Shown piece by piece: positions 6,859 through 13,217 of a stretch of DNA of 16,202 bases (the first letter of the stretch is position 1; every line of letters begins with the position of its first letter). The notes under the pieces are model-generated. The model saw only the letters and a list, made by a program, of their open reading frames with translations, was not told the DNA's origin and searched no databases. Position numbers and translations under genes: made by a program. Location of the stretch: NCBI GenBank assembly GCA_934654515.1, contig CAKUGA010000028.1, positions 1 through 16,202 on the forward strand, given 5' to 3'. This stretch comes from an uncultured Collinsella sp. (GTDB taxonomy: Bacteria; Actinomycetota; Coriobacteriia; Coriobacteriales; Coriobacteriaceae).

Positions 6859-8061
6859 ATGCAGATTACCTCAGGCCTGCCTGAAGGCTTTAATGCCGGT
6901 GCGTACGACATGATCGTTGTCGGTGCCGGGTACGCTGGTGCCGTTTGTGCCCGCCGTCTTGCCGAGACTATCGGCTATCGCGTTGCCGTTCTGGAGCGTC
7001 GTAGCCACATTGCGGGCAATGCCTACGACTGCGCTGACGAGGCTGGAATCCTGATCCACGAGTACGGTCCGCACATTTATCACACCTTTAACGAGCGCGT
7101 GCACAATTTCCTGTCGCGCTTTACCAAGTGGACGGACTATCAGCACAAGGTGCTTGCCAACATCAACGGCACCCTTATGCCCGTGCCCTTCAACCATGCG
7201 AGCCTCAAGCTTGCTTTTGGCGATGAGCGCGGCGAGGAGCTGTATCAGAAGCTCGTGGAGACCTTTGGCAAGGATGTCAAGGTGCCCATTATGGAGCTGC
7301 GTAAGAAGAACGACCCCGACTTGGCCGAGGTCGCCGATTACGTCTACGAGAACGTCTTTTTGCATTACACCATGAAGCAGTGGGGTCAGACGCCCGACCA
7401 GATCGACCCGTCGATCACCGGCCGCGTTCCCGTTTTTGTGGGCGATGACGATCGCTACTTCCCGCAGGCCCCCTTCCAGGGTATGCCGCAGGATGGCTAC
7501 ACGGCGCTGTTTGAGCACATGCTCGACCACGACCTGATTGATGTGTTCTGCGACGTGGATGCACGCGATCTCTTCGAGATCGACGAGACAACCGTCAAGG
7601 TCGACGGCAAGGTCTACGGCGGCGAGATTGTCTATACCGGTCCGCTCGATGAGCTGTTCAACCTCGACCTGGGCGCGCTGCCGTACCGCACGCTCGACAT
7701 GAAGTTCGAGACGCTCGATATGGACCAGTTCCAGCCCGTGGGTACCGTCAACTACACCACGAGCGAGGATTACACGCGCATCACCGAGTTCAAGAACATG
7801 ACCGGTCAGGTTTTGCCCGGCAAGACCACCATCATGAAGGAGTACTCCAAGGCCTATACGCCCGGCTCGGGCGAGACGCCGTATTACGCCATTCTTGAGC
7901 CCGAAAACCGCGAGCTCTATGAGCGCTATCTTGAGCGCGTCCAGAACCTGACAAACTTTCACCCGGTGGGTCGTCTGGCCGAGTATCGTTACTACGATAT
8001 GGATGCCGTGACCAATTCCGCCCTCGATCTTTCGGATGAGATTATCGCCTGCCATGCATAA
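6859..8061 (+). CDS. glf: UDP-galactopyranose mutase
   Basis: This FAD flavoenzyme converts UDP-galactopyranose to UDP-galactofuranose, the donor for galactofuranose-containing cell-wall or capsule glycans. The protein has 400 residues, slightly above the usual 370-390 because of about 15 extra N-terminal residues. Visible are the dinucleotide-binding motif VVGAGYAGAVCAR (about residues 20-32), the flavin-end acidic residue in VLERRSHIAGNA, YGPHIYHTFN, the substrate-lid region MKQWGQTPDQIDPS, GRVPV with its conserved Arg, and the C-terminal AEYRYYDMDAV typical of the family. AAGGAG five bases before the ATG supports the start. The gene ends 8 nt inside the next gene, a glycosyltransferase, so the two are translationally coupled and likely act in one glycan pathway. 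Confidence 0.96.
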   Translation: MQITSGLPEGFNAGAYDMIVVGAGYAGAVCARRLAETIGYRVAVLERRSHIAGNAYDCADEAGILIHEYGPHIYHTFNERVHNFLSRFTKWTDYQHKVLANINGTLMPVPFNHASLKLAFGDERGEELYQKLVETFGKDVKVPIMELRKKNDPDLAEVADYVYENVFLHYTMKQWGQTPDQIDPSITGRVPVFVGDDDRYFPQAPFQGMPQDGYTALFEHMLDHDLIDVFCDVDARDLFEIDETTVKVDGKVYGGEIVYTGPLDELFNLDLGALPYRTLDMKFETLDMDQFQPVGTVNYTTSEDYTRITEFKNMTGQVLPGKTTIMKEYSKAYTPGSGETPYYAILEPENRELYERYLERVQNLTNFHPVGRLAEYRYYDMDAVTNSALDLSDEIIACHA

Positions 8062-9085
8062 AGTCATAACATTCGGTATTCCCTCGTATAACGCCGCTAA
8101 GGACATGGACCATTGCATCACCTCCATTCTGGAGGGGAGCAATTACGCCACCGATATCGAGATTATCGTGGTGGACGACGGCTCCAAGGACGAGACGGCC
8201 GCCAAGGCCGACGAGTGGGAGGCCCGTTATCCCGGTATCATCCGCGCGGTACACCAGGAGAACGGCGGCCACGGTATCGCCGTCCTTTCGGGCCTGCGAG
8301 AGGCGCAGGGCACGTACTACAAGGTCGTAGACTCCGACGACTGGCTCGACGGCGCGGCCCTTTCGACCATGCTGTCGATCCTGCGTGGCTTCGAGGAGCG
8401 CGACCAGCGCGTCGACCTGTTTATCTCCAACTACGTGTACGAGAAGGTCTACGAGGGCACGCATACCGCTATTGGCTACAAGTTTGCCCTGCCGCGCAAG
8501 AAGATCTTTACGTGGGACAAGATTGGACATTTCCGCCTAGACCAGAATCTGCTCATGCATAGCCTGTGCTATCGCACGGATGTACTGCGTGAGTCCAACC
8601 TGCCCATGCCGCCACACACATTCTACGTGGATAACATCTACGCGTACGTGCCGCTGCCGCGTTGCAAGACCATGTATTATGCCGACATCGATCTCTACCG
8701 TTACTTCATTGGCCGCGAGGGCCAGAGTGTCAACGAGGCTACGATGGTCAAGCGTCTGGACCAGCAGTTCCGCGTTACGCGCATCATGATGGAGTCGTTC
8801 CATCTGTACGACGATGTTGAGTCTTCGCGCCTGCGCTCGTACATGATGGGCTACTTCACCATGATGATGGCGATCTGCTCGGTGCTCACCAAGCTTTCTG
8901 AGGAAGAATGCGCCGATAAGCGCCTGAAGACGCTGTGGAATGATCTGAAGGCTTACGACGAACGCATGTATCGTCGCGCACGTTATGGTGTGGTGGGCTT
9001 CTTTACCAATCTGCACGGACGGGCCGGAGACAAAACCACACTCGGCCTATACCGTCTTGCCTCAAAGATCTTCAAATTCAACTAG
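8054..9085 (+). CDS. Family 2 glycosyltransferase
   Basis: This 343-residue GT-A fold enzyme has the family 2 features ITFGIPSYNAAKDMDHCI at the N-terminus, the nucleotide-binding VVDDGSKDET (Asp41, Asp42) and the metal-binding VDSDDWLDG (Asp93, Asp95, Asp96). No transmembrane segment is evident, so it is probably cytosolic or membrane-peripheral. An in-frame ATG at 8036 would add 6 residues but has no ribosome site. The ATG at 8054 begins the conserved domain directly and overlaps the glf stop by 8 nt. Coupling to glf suggests it may use UDP-galactofuranose, but donor and acceptor cannot be read from sequence. Its 3' end, encoding ASKIFKFN, recurs in inverted orientation at about 9254-9273. 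Confidence 0.92.
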   Translation: MHKVITFGIPSYNAAKDMDHCITSILEGSNYATDIEIIVVDDGSKDETAAKADEWEARYPGIIRAVHQENGGHGIAVLSGLREAQGTYYKVVDSDDWLDGAALSTMLSILRGFEERDQRVDLFISNYVYEKVYEGTHTAIGYKFALPRKKIFTWDKIGHFRLDQNLLMHSLCYRTDVLRESNLPMPPHTFYVDNIYAYVPLPRCKTMYYADIDLYRYFIGREGQSVNEATMVKRLDQQFRVTRIMMESFHLYDDVESSRLRSYMMGYFTMMMAICSVLTKLSEEECADKRLKTLWNDLKAYDERMYRRARYGVVGFFTNLHGRAGDKTTLGLYRLASKIFKFN

Positions 9086-9117
9086 CTGTTGAGTAATCGT
9101 TGCTGATAGGTTGACTG

Positions 9118-9227
9118 GGCCCCTTGGCCTTTAGTTTGCTACTGCGAACAGTCCTGCTCGCACGGAAAGCACATTAAGTGCTTTCCGGCTCGTGCGGAAC
9201 TTGTATCAAACTAAAGGACAAGGGGCC
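9118..9227 (+). repeat. Nested palindrome after the glycosyltransferase gene
   Basis: The outer 20-nt arms at 9118-9137 and 9208-9227 match at 19 of 20 positions as inverted repeats (GGCCCCTTG.CCTTTAGTTT). The core CGGAAAGCAC (9163-9172) pairs perfectly with GTGCTTTCCG (9178-9187) around ATTAA. CGCAC/GTGCG (9159-9163 and 9192-9196) offers an extra stem past a bulge. It begins 33 nt after the stop, so the core is a plausible terminator, though no T tract follows it. Confidence 0.8.
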
Positions 9228-9231
9228 TCTG

Positions 9232-9320
9232 CTATAAGATTCGATTGTCAGACAGTTTGAATTTGAAGATCTTCGACGCGCGGTACACAGGGGCCTGGGC
9301 AGAAAAGAAGCTGGTTGGTA
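9232..9320 (-). pseudogene. Inverted remnant of a glycosyltransferase 3' end
   Basis: Read on the minus strand, this stretch encodes VYRASKIFKFK followed by a few residues and a stop (9232-9234). The neighbouring functional glycosyltransferase ends in LYRLASKIFKFN. At DNA level, 9254-9273 is the inverted complement of 9065-9083 with one extra base. There is no start codon, and upstream sequence is lost where the next palindrome begins at 9321. It may be the tail of a deleted convergent paralogue, or an inverted duplication made by template switching. The match is short. Confidence 0.4.
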
Positions 9321-9449
9321 GTCGGCCGGAGGCGGGCGGGGATTACGTTTGTCGCGAGTTCCGCATGCAAAGAAGGCCACTTAATGTGGCCTTCGTCTTG
9401 CATAGGACTGTAGAGCAGCAAACGTAATGCCCGCCCGCCTCCGGCCGAC
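9321..9449 (-). repeat. Nested palindrome with 31-nt arms after the P1 hydrolase gene
   Basis: Arms at 9321-9351 and 9419-9449 are inverted repeats matching at 30 of 31 positions (the mismatch pairs 9341 with 9429). Inside, ATGCAA (9365-9370) pairs with TTGCAT (9398-9403), and GAAGGCCAC (9372-9380) pairs perfectly with GTGGCCTTC (9386-9394) around TTAAT. All share one centre near 9384. It lies 12 nt beyond the stop of the minus-strand hydrolase, whose terminator is probably the core. It has the same layout as 9118-9227 and 5517-5615. Confidence 0.85.
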
Positions 9450-9461
9450 GGACGATCTAGT

Positions 9462-10463
9462 TTACTTTGCGGCGCCGGGGATGCCGTGGGAGGTTTTGGC
9501 GGTTTTGGCTCCGTTTACGATGGCGGTCTGTAGGGCCCTTACGGCGAGCATGCCCAGCAGGTCGAGGGGTACGGCGGCGCTTGCCTGGGTGCCCAGTTTG
9601 CCGCTGGCGAGGGTGTAGATGGTGTCGCCGTCGTTGGTGGTGTGCGTGGGGCGGATGGCGTGTGCGTAGGCGTCTGCGGCCATCTGGGAGACCTTGGTGG
9701 CCTGGGCCTTGGTGAGCTCCATGTTGGTGACGATGCAGCTGATGGTGGTGTTGGTGCGGTCGAGCGGCATCTGCATGGAGCCGGCGGCGGCAAAGGCCGC
9801 GAGCTCCATGTCGACGATCTGGTCGCTATCGGCTGCGGCTCGCATGCCGGCGACCCACTTGCCGGTGAGGGGGTCAACGACGTTGCCGCAGGCGTTGACC
9901 GAGACCACAGCACCCACCTTGACGGGGCCGAGTGCCACGGCGGCGGCTCCAAGGCCGGCCTTCATGCAGGTGGCAGGTCCCATGAGCTTACCTACGGTGG
10001 CGCCTGTGCCGGCGCCCACGTTGCCCTGCTCGAGCGAGGCAGGGGTGTGGTCGAGCGCCTCGCGCACGGCGGCGATACCGGCCTCAATGTCGGGGCGTAC
10101 GGTGGGGTCGCCAAAGGCAAGGTCGAAGATACAGCTGGAGCACACGATGGGCACCTGCGTGGGGCCGACGGGCAGACCAATGCCGCGGCTCTCGAGTTCG
10201 CGGGCCACGCCGCTTGCGGCTTCGAGGCCAAAGGCCGATCCGCCCGAAAGGCAGACGGCGTGGACCTTATCAACGGTGTTTTCGGGACGCAGCAGGTCGG
10301 TCTCACGCGAAGCGGGAGCGCCACCACGTACGTCAACGCCACCGGTGGCACCCTCGGGCGCCACGATTACGGTGCAGCCGGTGCCAGCCTCCTCGTCCGT
10401 ATAGTTGCCAAAGCAAAAGCCATCGACATTGCAAACATCGATGGCTTCGAGCGGTGTGTCCAT
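9462..10463 (-). CDS. P1-family (S58) self-cleaving peptidase/amidohydrolase, NylC/DmpA-like
   Basis: This 333-residue protein belongs to the Ntn-hydrolase-like P1 family (peptidase family S58), which includes DmpA aminopeptidase and the nylon-oligomer hydrolase NylC. Members cut themselves once to expose an N-terminal Ser or Thr nucleophile. The motif RTNTTISCIVTN suggests cleavage between Asn238 and Thr239, as in NylC and unlike the Gly-Ser site of DmpA. VSVNACGN (Asn190), GNVGAGTGATVGK (148-159) and NDGDTIYTL (277-285, two Asp) are further family blocks. AGGAG five bases before the ATG at 10463 fixes the start. The frame stays open upstream to 10748, but that part overlaps maf and is spurious. 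There is no signal peptide, so it is probably cytosolic. The natural substrate is unknown. Confidence 0.92.
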   Translation of the reverse strand: MDTPLEAIDVCNVDGFCFGNYTDEEAGTGCTVIVAPEGATGGVDVRGGAPASRETDLLRPENTVDKVHAVCLSGGSAFGLEAASGVARELESRGIGLPVGPTQVPIVCSSCIFDLAFGDPTVRPDIEAGIAAVREALDHTPASLEQGNVGAGTGATVGKLMGPATCMKAGLGAAAVALGPVKVGAVVSVNACGNVVDPLTGKWVAGMRAAADSDQIVDMELAAFAAAGSMQMPLDRTNTTISCIVTNMELTKAQATKVSQMAADAYAHAIRPTHTTNDGDTIYTLASGKLGTQASAAVPLDLLGMLAVRALQTAIVNGAKTAKTSHGIPGAAK

Positions 10464-10485
10464 GTTTTCTCCTATCGGTTTTCCG

Positions 10486-10502
10486 CCGGGCCTTATGCCC
10501 GG
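10486..10502 (-). promoter_or_regulatory. Leader hairpin of the P1 hydrolase gene
   Basis: CCGGGC and GCCCGG form a 6-bp stem around CTTAT, extendable by CCG/CGG past one bulge. It lies about 22 nt ahead of the hydrolase start on the minus strand. Its role is unknown. Confidence 0.3.
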
Positions 10503-10532
10503 TCGGGATCCGTACGGTACGGCAAAATTGTA

Positions 10533-10555
10533 GGCGCTGGGGGATACCCAGCGCC
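10533..10555 (-). terminator. Probable terminator of the DJ-1/maf transcript
   Basis: GGCGCTGGG and CCCAGCGCC form a perfect 9-bp stem with a five-base loop, 8 nt beyond the maf stop. On the minus strand it is followed by TACAATTTTGCC, a weak T-rich tail. It separates maf from the P1 hydrolase gene. Confidence 0.65.
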
Positions 10556-10563
10556 AGATGCAA

Positions 10564-11145
10564 TTACGAGAGTTTTTGAATCGCGCGTGCGACGCGAGCG
10601 ATGGGCAAGCCCACCACGTTGTAGAAGTCACCCGAAATATCGTGCACAAGCATGCGGCCGCCTGTGCCTTGGATGCCGTAGGCCCCGGCCTTGTCCATGG
10701 GTTCGCCGGAGGCAACATAGCGCTCGATCTGCTCTTCGGTAAGCTCATAAAACGTCACGTCGGTCACATCGACAAACGACAGGCTCTCGGCGGCATGCGG
10801 AGCTGTAGCGTCGCCGGCTTTAACGATGCAGACGCCGGTTGCGACCTGGTGCGTGCGGCCCGAAAGCTCGCGGAGCATGGTGCGCGCCTCGTCCTCGGTT
10901 GCCGGCTTGCCCAGAATCTTGCCATCGAAGGTGACAATAGTATCGGCCGCGACGGTCAGTTCGTTGGGCTCGGCATGCTCGGCGGCAACGGCGGCGGCTT
11001 TGGCGCGTGCTAAGCGTTCAACGAGCGTAAGCGGGGCCTCGCCATCAAAAGGCGTTTCGTCGATATCTGCGGGAATCACGCGAATGTCATAGCCCGCCTC
11101 GCGCATCAACTCGATGCGGCGCGGTGATTGCGAAGCCAAAATCAT
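10564..11145 (-). CDS. maf: Maf-like nucleotide pyrophosphatase
   Basis: This 193-residue Maf/Ham1-superfamily protein is a nucleoside triphosphate pyrophosphatase; the family removes non-canonical or excess nucleotides (dTTP/UTP or 7-methyl-GTP classes) and has been linked to septum inhibition. The signature SQSPRRIELM stands at residues 5-14, AADTIVTFDGKILGKP at mid-protein and GIQGTGGRMLVHDISGDFYNVVGLP near the C-terminus. The last two resemble the dTTP/UTP-type Maf, but I do not assign the substrate firmly. The ATG overlaps the TGA of the DJ-1 gene (ATGA), so the two genes are translationally coupled. A hairpin closes the transcript after maf. Confidence 0.95.
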   Translation of the reverse strand: MILASQSPRRIELMREAGYDIRVIPADIDETPFDGEAPLTLVERLARAKAAAVAAEHAEPNELTVAADTIVTFDGKILGKPATEDEARTMLRELSGRTHQVATGVCIVKAGDATAPHAAESLSFVDVTDVTFYELTEEQIERYVASGEPMDKAGAYGIQGTGGRMLVHDISGDFYNVVGLPIARVARAIQKLS

Positions 11146-11684
11146 AACTGAATGCCCTCGGCGACCTTCTCGACGGCCTTGTCGCCGGCGAGCGTACGCA
11201 GCAGCTCAAGCGCAAAGGGGAGCGACTGGGCCATGCCGCTGGCGGTGATGATGTTGCCGTCTTGCGTAACCTTCTCGCCGGTATAGGCGCCTTCGGGGAA
11301 GCTTTTCTCAAAGCCAGGGAAGCACGTGGCGTGGCGCCTCTCGAGTAGGTCGAGCTCGCCCAGGATAAACGGGGCAGCGCAGATGGCGGCAACGTGCTTG
11401 GTCGCGGCGAACTCGCAGACCACGTCGCAGACGCGCTGATCGGCGCGCAGGTTGGTGGCACCGGGCAGGCCGCCGGGCAGCACGACGCAGTCGTACTCGT
11501 CAAAGTTGATCTCATCAAAGAGCGCATCGCAGGTCACGGGGATCTGCAGCGAGCTTACGACCTCGCGCGTGGGCATGATCGAGACGAGCGTGGCACGCAC
11601 GCCGCCGCGACGCATGACATCGACCATGGTCAAGCATTCAATAGTTTCAAAGCCATCGGCGGCGAGAACGGCAACGCTGGGCAT
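11142..11684 (-). CDS. DJ-1/PfpI family protein
   Basis: This 180-residue member of the DJ-1/PfpI superfamily has the nucleophile-elbow cysteine Cys102 in AAICAAPFIL and the conserved acidic partner Glu13 in ADGFETIE. VLPGGLPGATNL (about residues 68-79) is the usual loop beside the active site. The family includes glyoxalase III/deglycase-like and stress proteins, so a role in detoxifying reactive carbonyls is possible but not shown. Two upstream in-frame ATGs (the frame opens at 11708) are passed over because AGGAG sits 6 bases before the ATG at 11684. It is coupled to maf by a 4-nt overlap. Rather similar human DJ-1-type spacing suggests the DJ-1 rather than the PfpI protease branch. Confidence 0.92.
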   Translation of the reverse strand: MPSVAVLAADGFETIECLTMVDVMRRGGVRATLVSIMPTREVVSSLQIPVTCDALFDEINFDEYDCVVLPGGLPGATNLRADQRVCDVVCEFAATKHVAAICAAPFILGELDLLERRHATCFPGFEKSFPEGAYTGEKVTQDGNIITASGMAQSLPFALELLRTLAGDKAVEKVAEGIQL

Positions 11685-11790
11685 GAGGGCTCCTTTCATA
11701 GGCGGCATACAATTAGCCGTCTTATACCCCGAAGACCTCCGCTTGCCACGCTCGATTTCCCAATGATTTTTCTGAGCAATGATTAAGTGG

Positions 11791-13104
11791 CTAGTTGCGC
11801 CTAAGGTGGACGACGGTCTCGCAGTGGAAGGTTTGCGGGAACAGGTCGACTGGCGTGATCTTTACGGGGGAGAAGGTGCCTTCTTCGACAAAGCGTTTGA
11901 GATCGCGCGCCAGGGTGGCCGGGTCGCAGCTCACGTAGGCTACATCGCGAGCACTCGTGCTGGCGATAAGGTCGATCGCCTCGGGGGCAAGGCCTGCGCG
12001 CGGCGGGTCGACCACCAAGACGTCGGCATCCTGGTCGGGGAACTCGCGCACCGCGTCTCCGCCAATGACGTCGACGTTATCGAGCTTGTTGATCTCCAAG
12101 TTACGGCGTAGATCGCGCACGGCGGGGCCGTAGGCCTCGACGGCGGCGACAAAGTCGCAGCGGCGGGCGAGCGGCAGGGTAAAGGTGCCGGCACCGCAGT
12201 ACAGGTCCACGGCAAGCTCGTCTTCCTGCGGGTCGAGCGCTTCCATGACAAGCTCGATCAAAATCTCGGCACCCTTGGTGTTGACCTGGAAAAAAGACGG
12301 GGCAGACAAGCGCATCTGGCCATCGGCGATGTTCTCGGTCCAGGAGCCCTCGCCGGCGAGCATCTCAACCTTGGAGACGCGACGGGCCTTCTTCTCGCCC
12401 TTGCTCATCACACGCACGATGCTCGTGGGATGAGCGGCGTCCGCCAGCACGCGGGAGACTTGCGAGCGCGGAAAAGAGCCTGTGGGTGTCCAGAGTGCGA
12501 CCTCGAGTGCCTTGGTGCGGCGTGATGCGCGAATGCCCACGCGTTCGAGCCCCAAGTCATGGCTGCCGCTTAGATAGTTGAGTGCGCCGACGACCGATTT
12601 GAGCGCCTTCGGGAAGCGCTTATCGAACAGCGGGCACGCATCGACGGTCACGATTTTGCTGGGGTCGACACCGTGCATGCCAAGGCGCACGCGACCGTTG
12701 ACGACGGTCGGTTCGAGCTCGATTTTATTGCGGTAGCCCCAGTCGTCCTTGGTGTGGCAGATGGGCTGTACCAACTTATCGACCTGCTCAGGAGCGAACT
12801 TGCCGATGCGCTCGAGCGTGGAGCGCAGGTTTTGCTCCTTGGCGGCGAGCTGTGCCGTGCGTGAGAGATTGCCCCACGAACAACCGCCGCAGATGCCAAC
12901 GAAGGGACAGGGGGGCTGAATGCGATCGGGGCTTGGCTCCAGAATCTCGGTCGTGCGGGCGCGCATGAACGACTTGCCGTCCTGTACGACCTCGGTCTCG
13001 ACGGTGTCGCCTGCCACGGCGCCCTGCACAAAGACGGCCTTGCCGTTGTCGGCGTGCGCCAGCCCATCGGCGCCATAGGTCATCGATTCTATAGTGAGCT
13101 TCAT
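11791..13104 (-). CDS. RumA/RlmD-type RNA 5-methyluridine methyltransferase
   Basis: This S-adenosylmethionine enzyme makes 5-methyluridine in RNA, most likely 23S rRNA, by the TrmA/RlmC/RlmD mechanism. From the N-terminus it has a TRAM RNA-binding domain (about 1-55), a four-cysteine Fe-S cluster motif (Cys66, Cys72, Cys75, Cys157), the RNA-contact FFQVN (271-275), the SAM site LYCGAGTFTLPLA (301-313), DPPRAG (366-371) and the catalytic VSCDPATLARD with Cys393; Glu429 in HCETVV is the expected base. The frame opens at 13140, but the first 12 codons lack a ribosome site. ATG 13104 is preceded by AGGCAGGG and begins the conserved TRAM region. Which uridine is modified cannot be read from sequence. 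It is a single-gene unit about 100 bp from each neighbour. Confidence 0.94.
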   Translation of the reverse strand: MKLTIESMTYGADGLAHADNGKAVFVQGAVAGDTVETEVVQDGKSFMRARTTEILEPSPDRIQPPCPFVGICGGCSWGNLSRTAQLAAKEQNLRSTLERIGKFAPEQVDKLVQPICHTKDDWGYRNKIELEPTVVNGRVRLGMHGVDPSKIVTVDACPLFDKRFPKALKSVVGALNYLSGSHDLGLERVGIRASRRTKALEVALWTPTGSFPRSQVSRVLADAAHPTSIVRVMSKGEKKARRVSKVEMLAGEGSWTENIADGQMRLSAPSFFQVNTKGAEILIELVMEALDPQEDELAVDLYCGAGTFTLPLARRCDFVAAVEAYGPAVRDLRRNLEINKLDNVDVIGGDAVREFPDQDADVLVVDPPRAGLAPEAIDLIASTSARDVAYVSCDPATLARDLKRFVEEGTFSPVKITPVDLFPQTFHCETVVHLRRN

Positions 13105-13152
13105 ATCCCTGCCTGTCATTCGTGTTGTTGTTCGCACCATGGTAGCAGGGAA

Positions 13153-13194
13153 AAGCGCCCCGCATCCGAGGCTTTCCTCAAATGCGGGGCGCTT
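13153..13194 (-). terminator. Rho-independent terminator of ppk
   Basis: AAGCGCCCCGCAT (13153-13165) and ATGCGGGGCGCTT (13182-13194) form a perfect 13-bp stem, with an inner GAGG/CCTC stem in the loop. On the minus strand the stem ends in CGCTTTTCCC. It lies 23 nt beyond the ppk stop. Between stem and stop, GCTTCTACAAAC is repeated with a 13-nt period (13191-13202 and 13204-13215). Confidence 0.85.
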
Positions 13195-13217
13195 CTACAA
13201 ACTGCTTCTACAAACGA

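Noticed and set aside
6871..8142. 423-codon minus-strand frame opposite glf
   Set aside because: Antisense shadow; composition is unlike a real protein and glf has full family motifs.
9174..9427. Small frames on both strands between the glycosyltransferase and P1 hydrolase genes
   Set aside because: They run through the palindrome arms and lack ribosome sites; the sequence is better explained as inverted repeats plus a gene remnant.
9086..9461. CRISPR array or leader as explanation of the repeats
   Set aside because: The repeats are inverted pairs of different sequence, not regularly spaced direct repeats, and no cas gene is nearby.
9642..10742. Plus-strand frames opposite the P1 hydrolase gene
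   Set aside because: Low-complexity antisense translations; no ribosome site.
10464..10748. 95-codon N-terminal extension of the P1 hydrolase frame
   Set aside because: It overlaps maf in another frame, has no family similarity, and a good AGGAG site supports the ATG at 10463.
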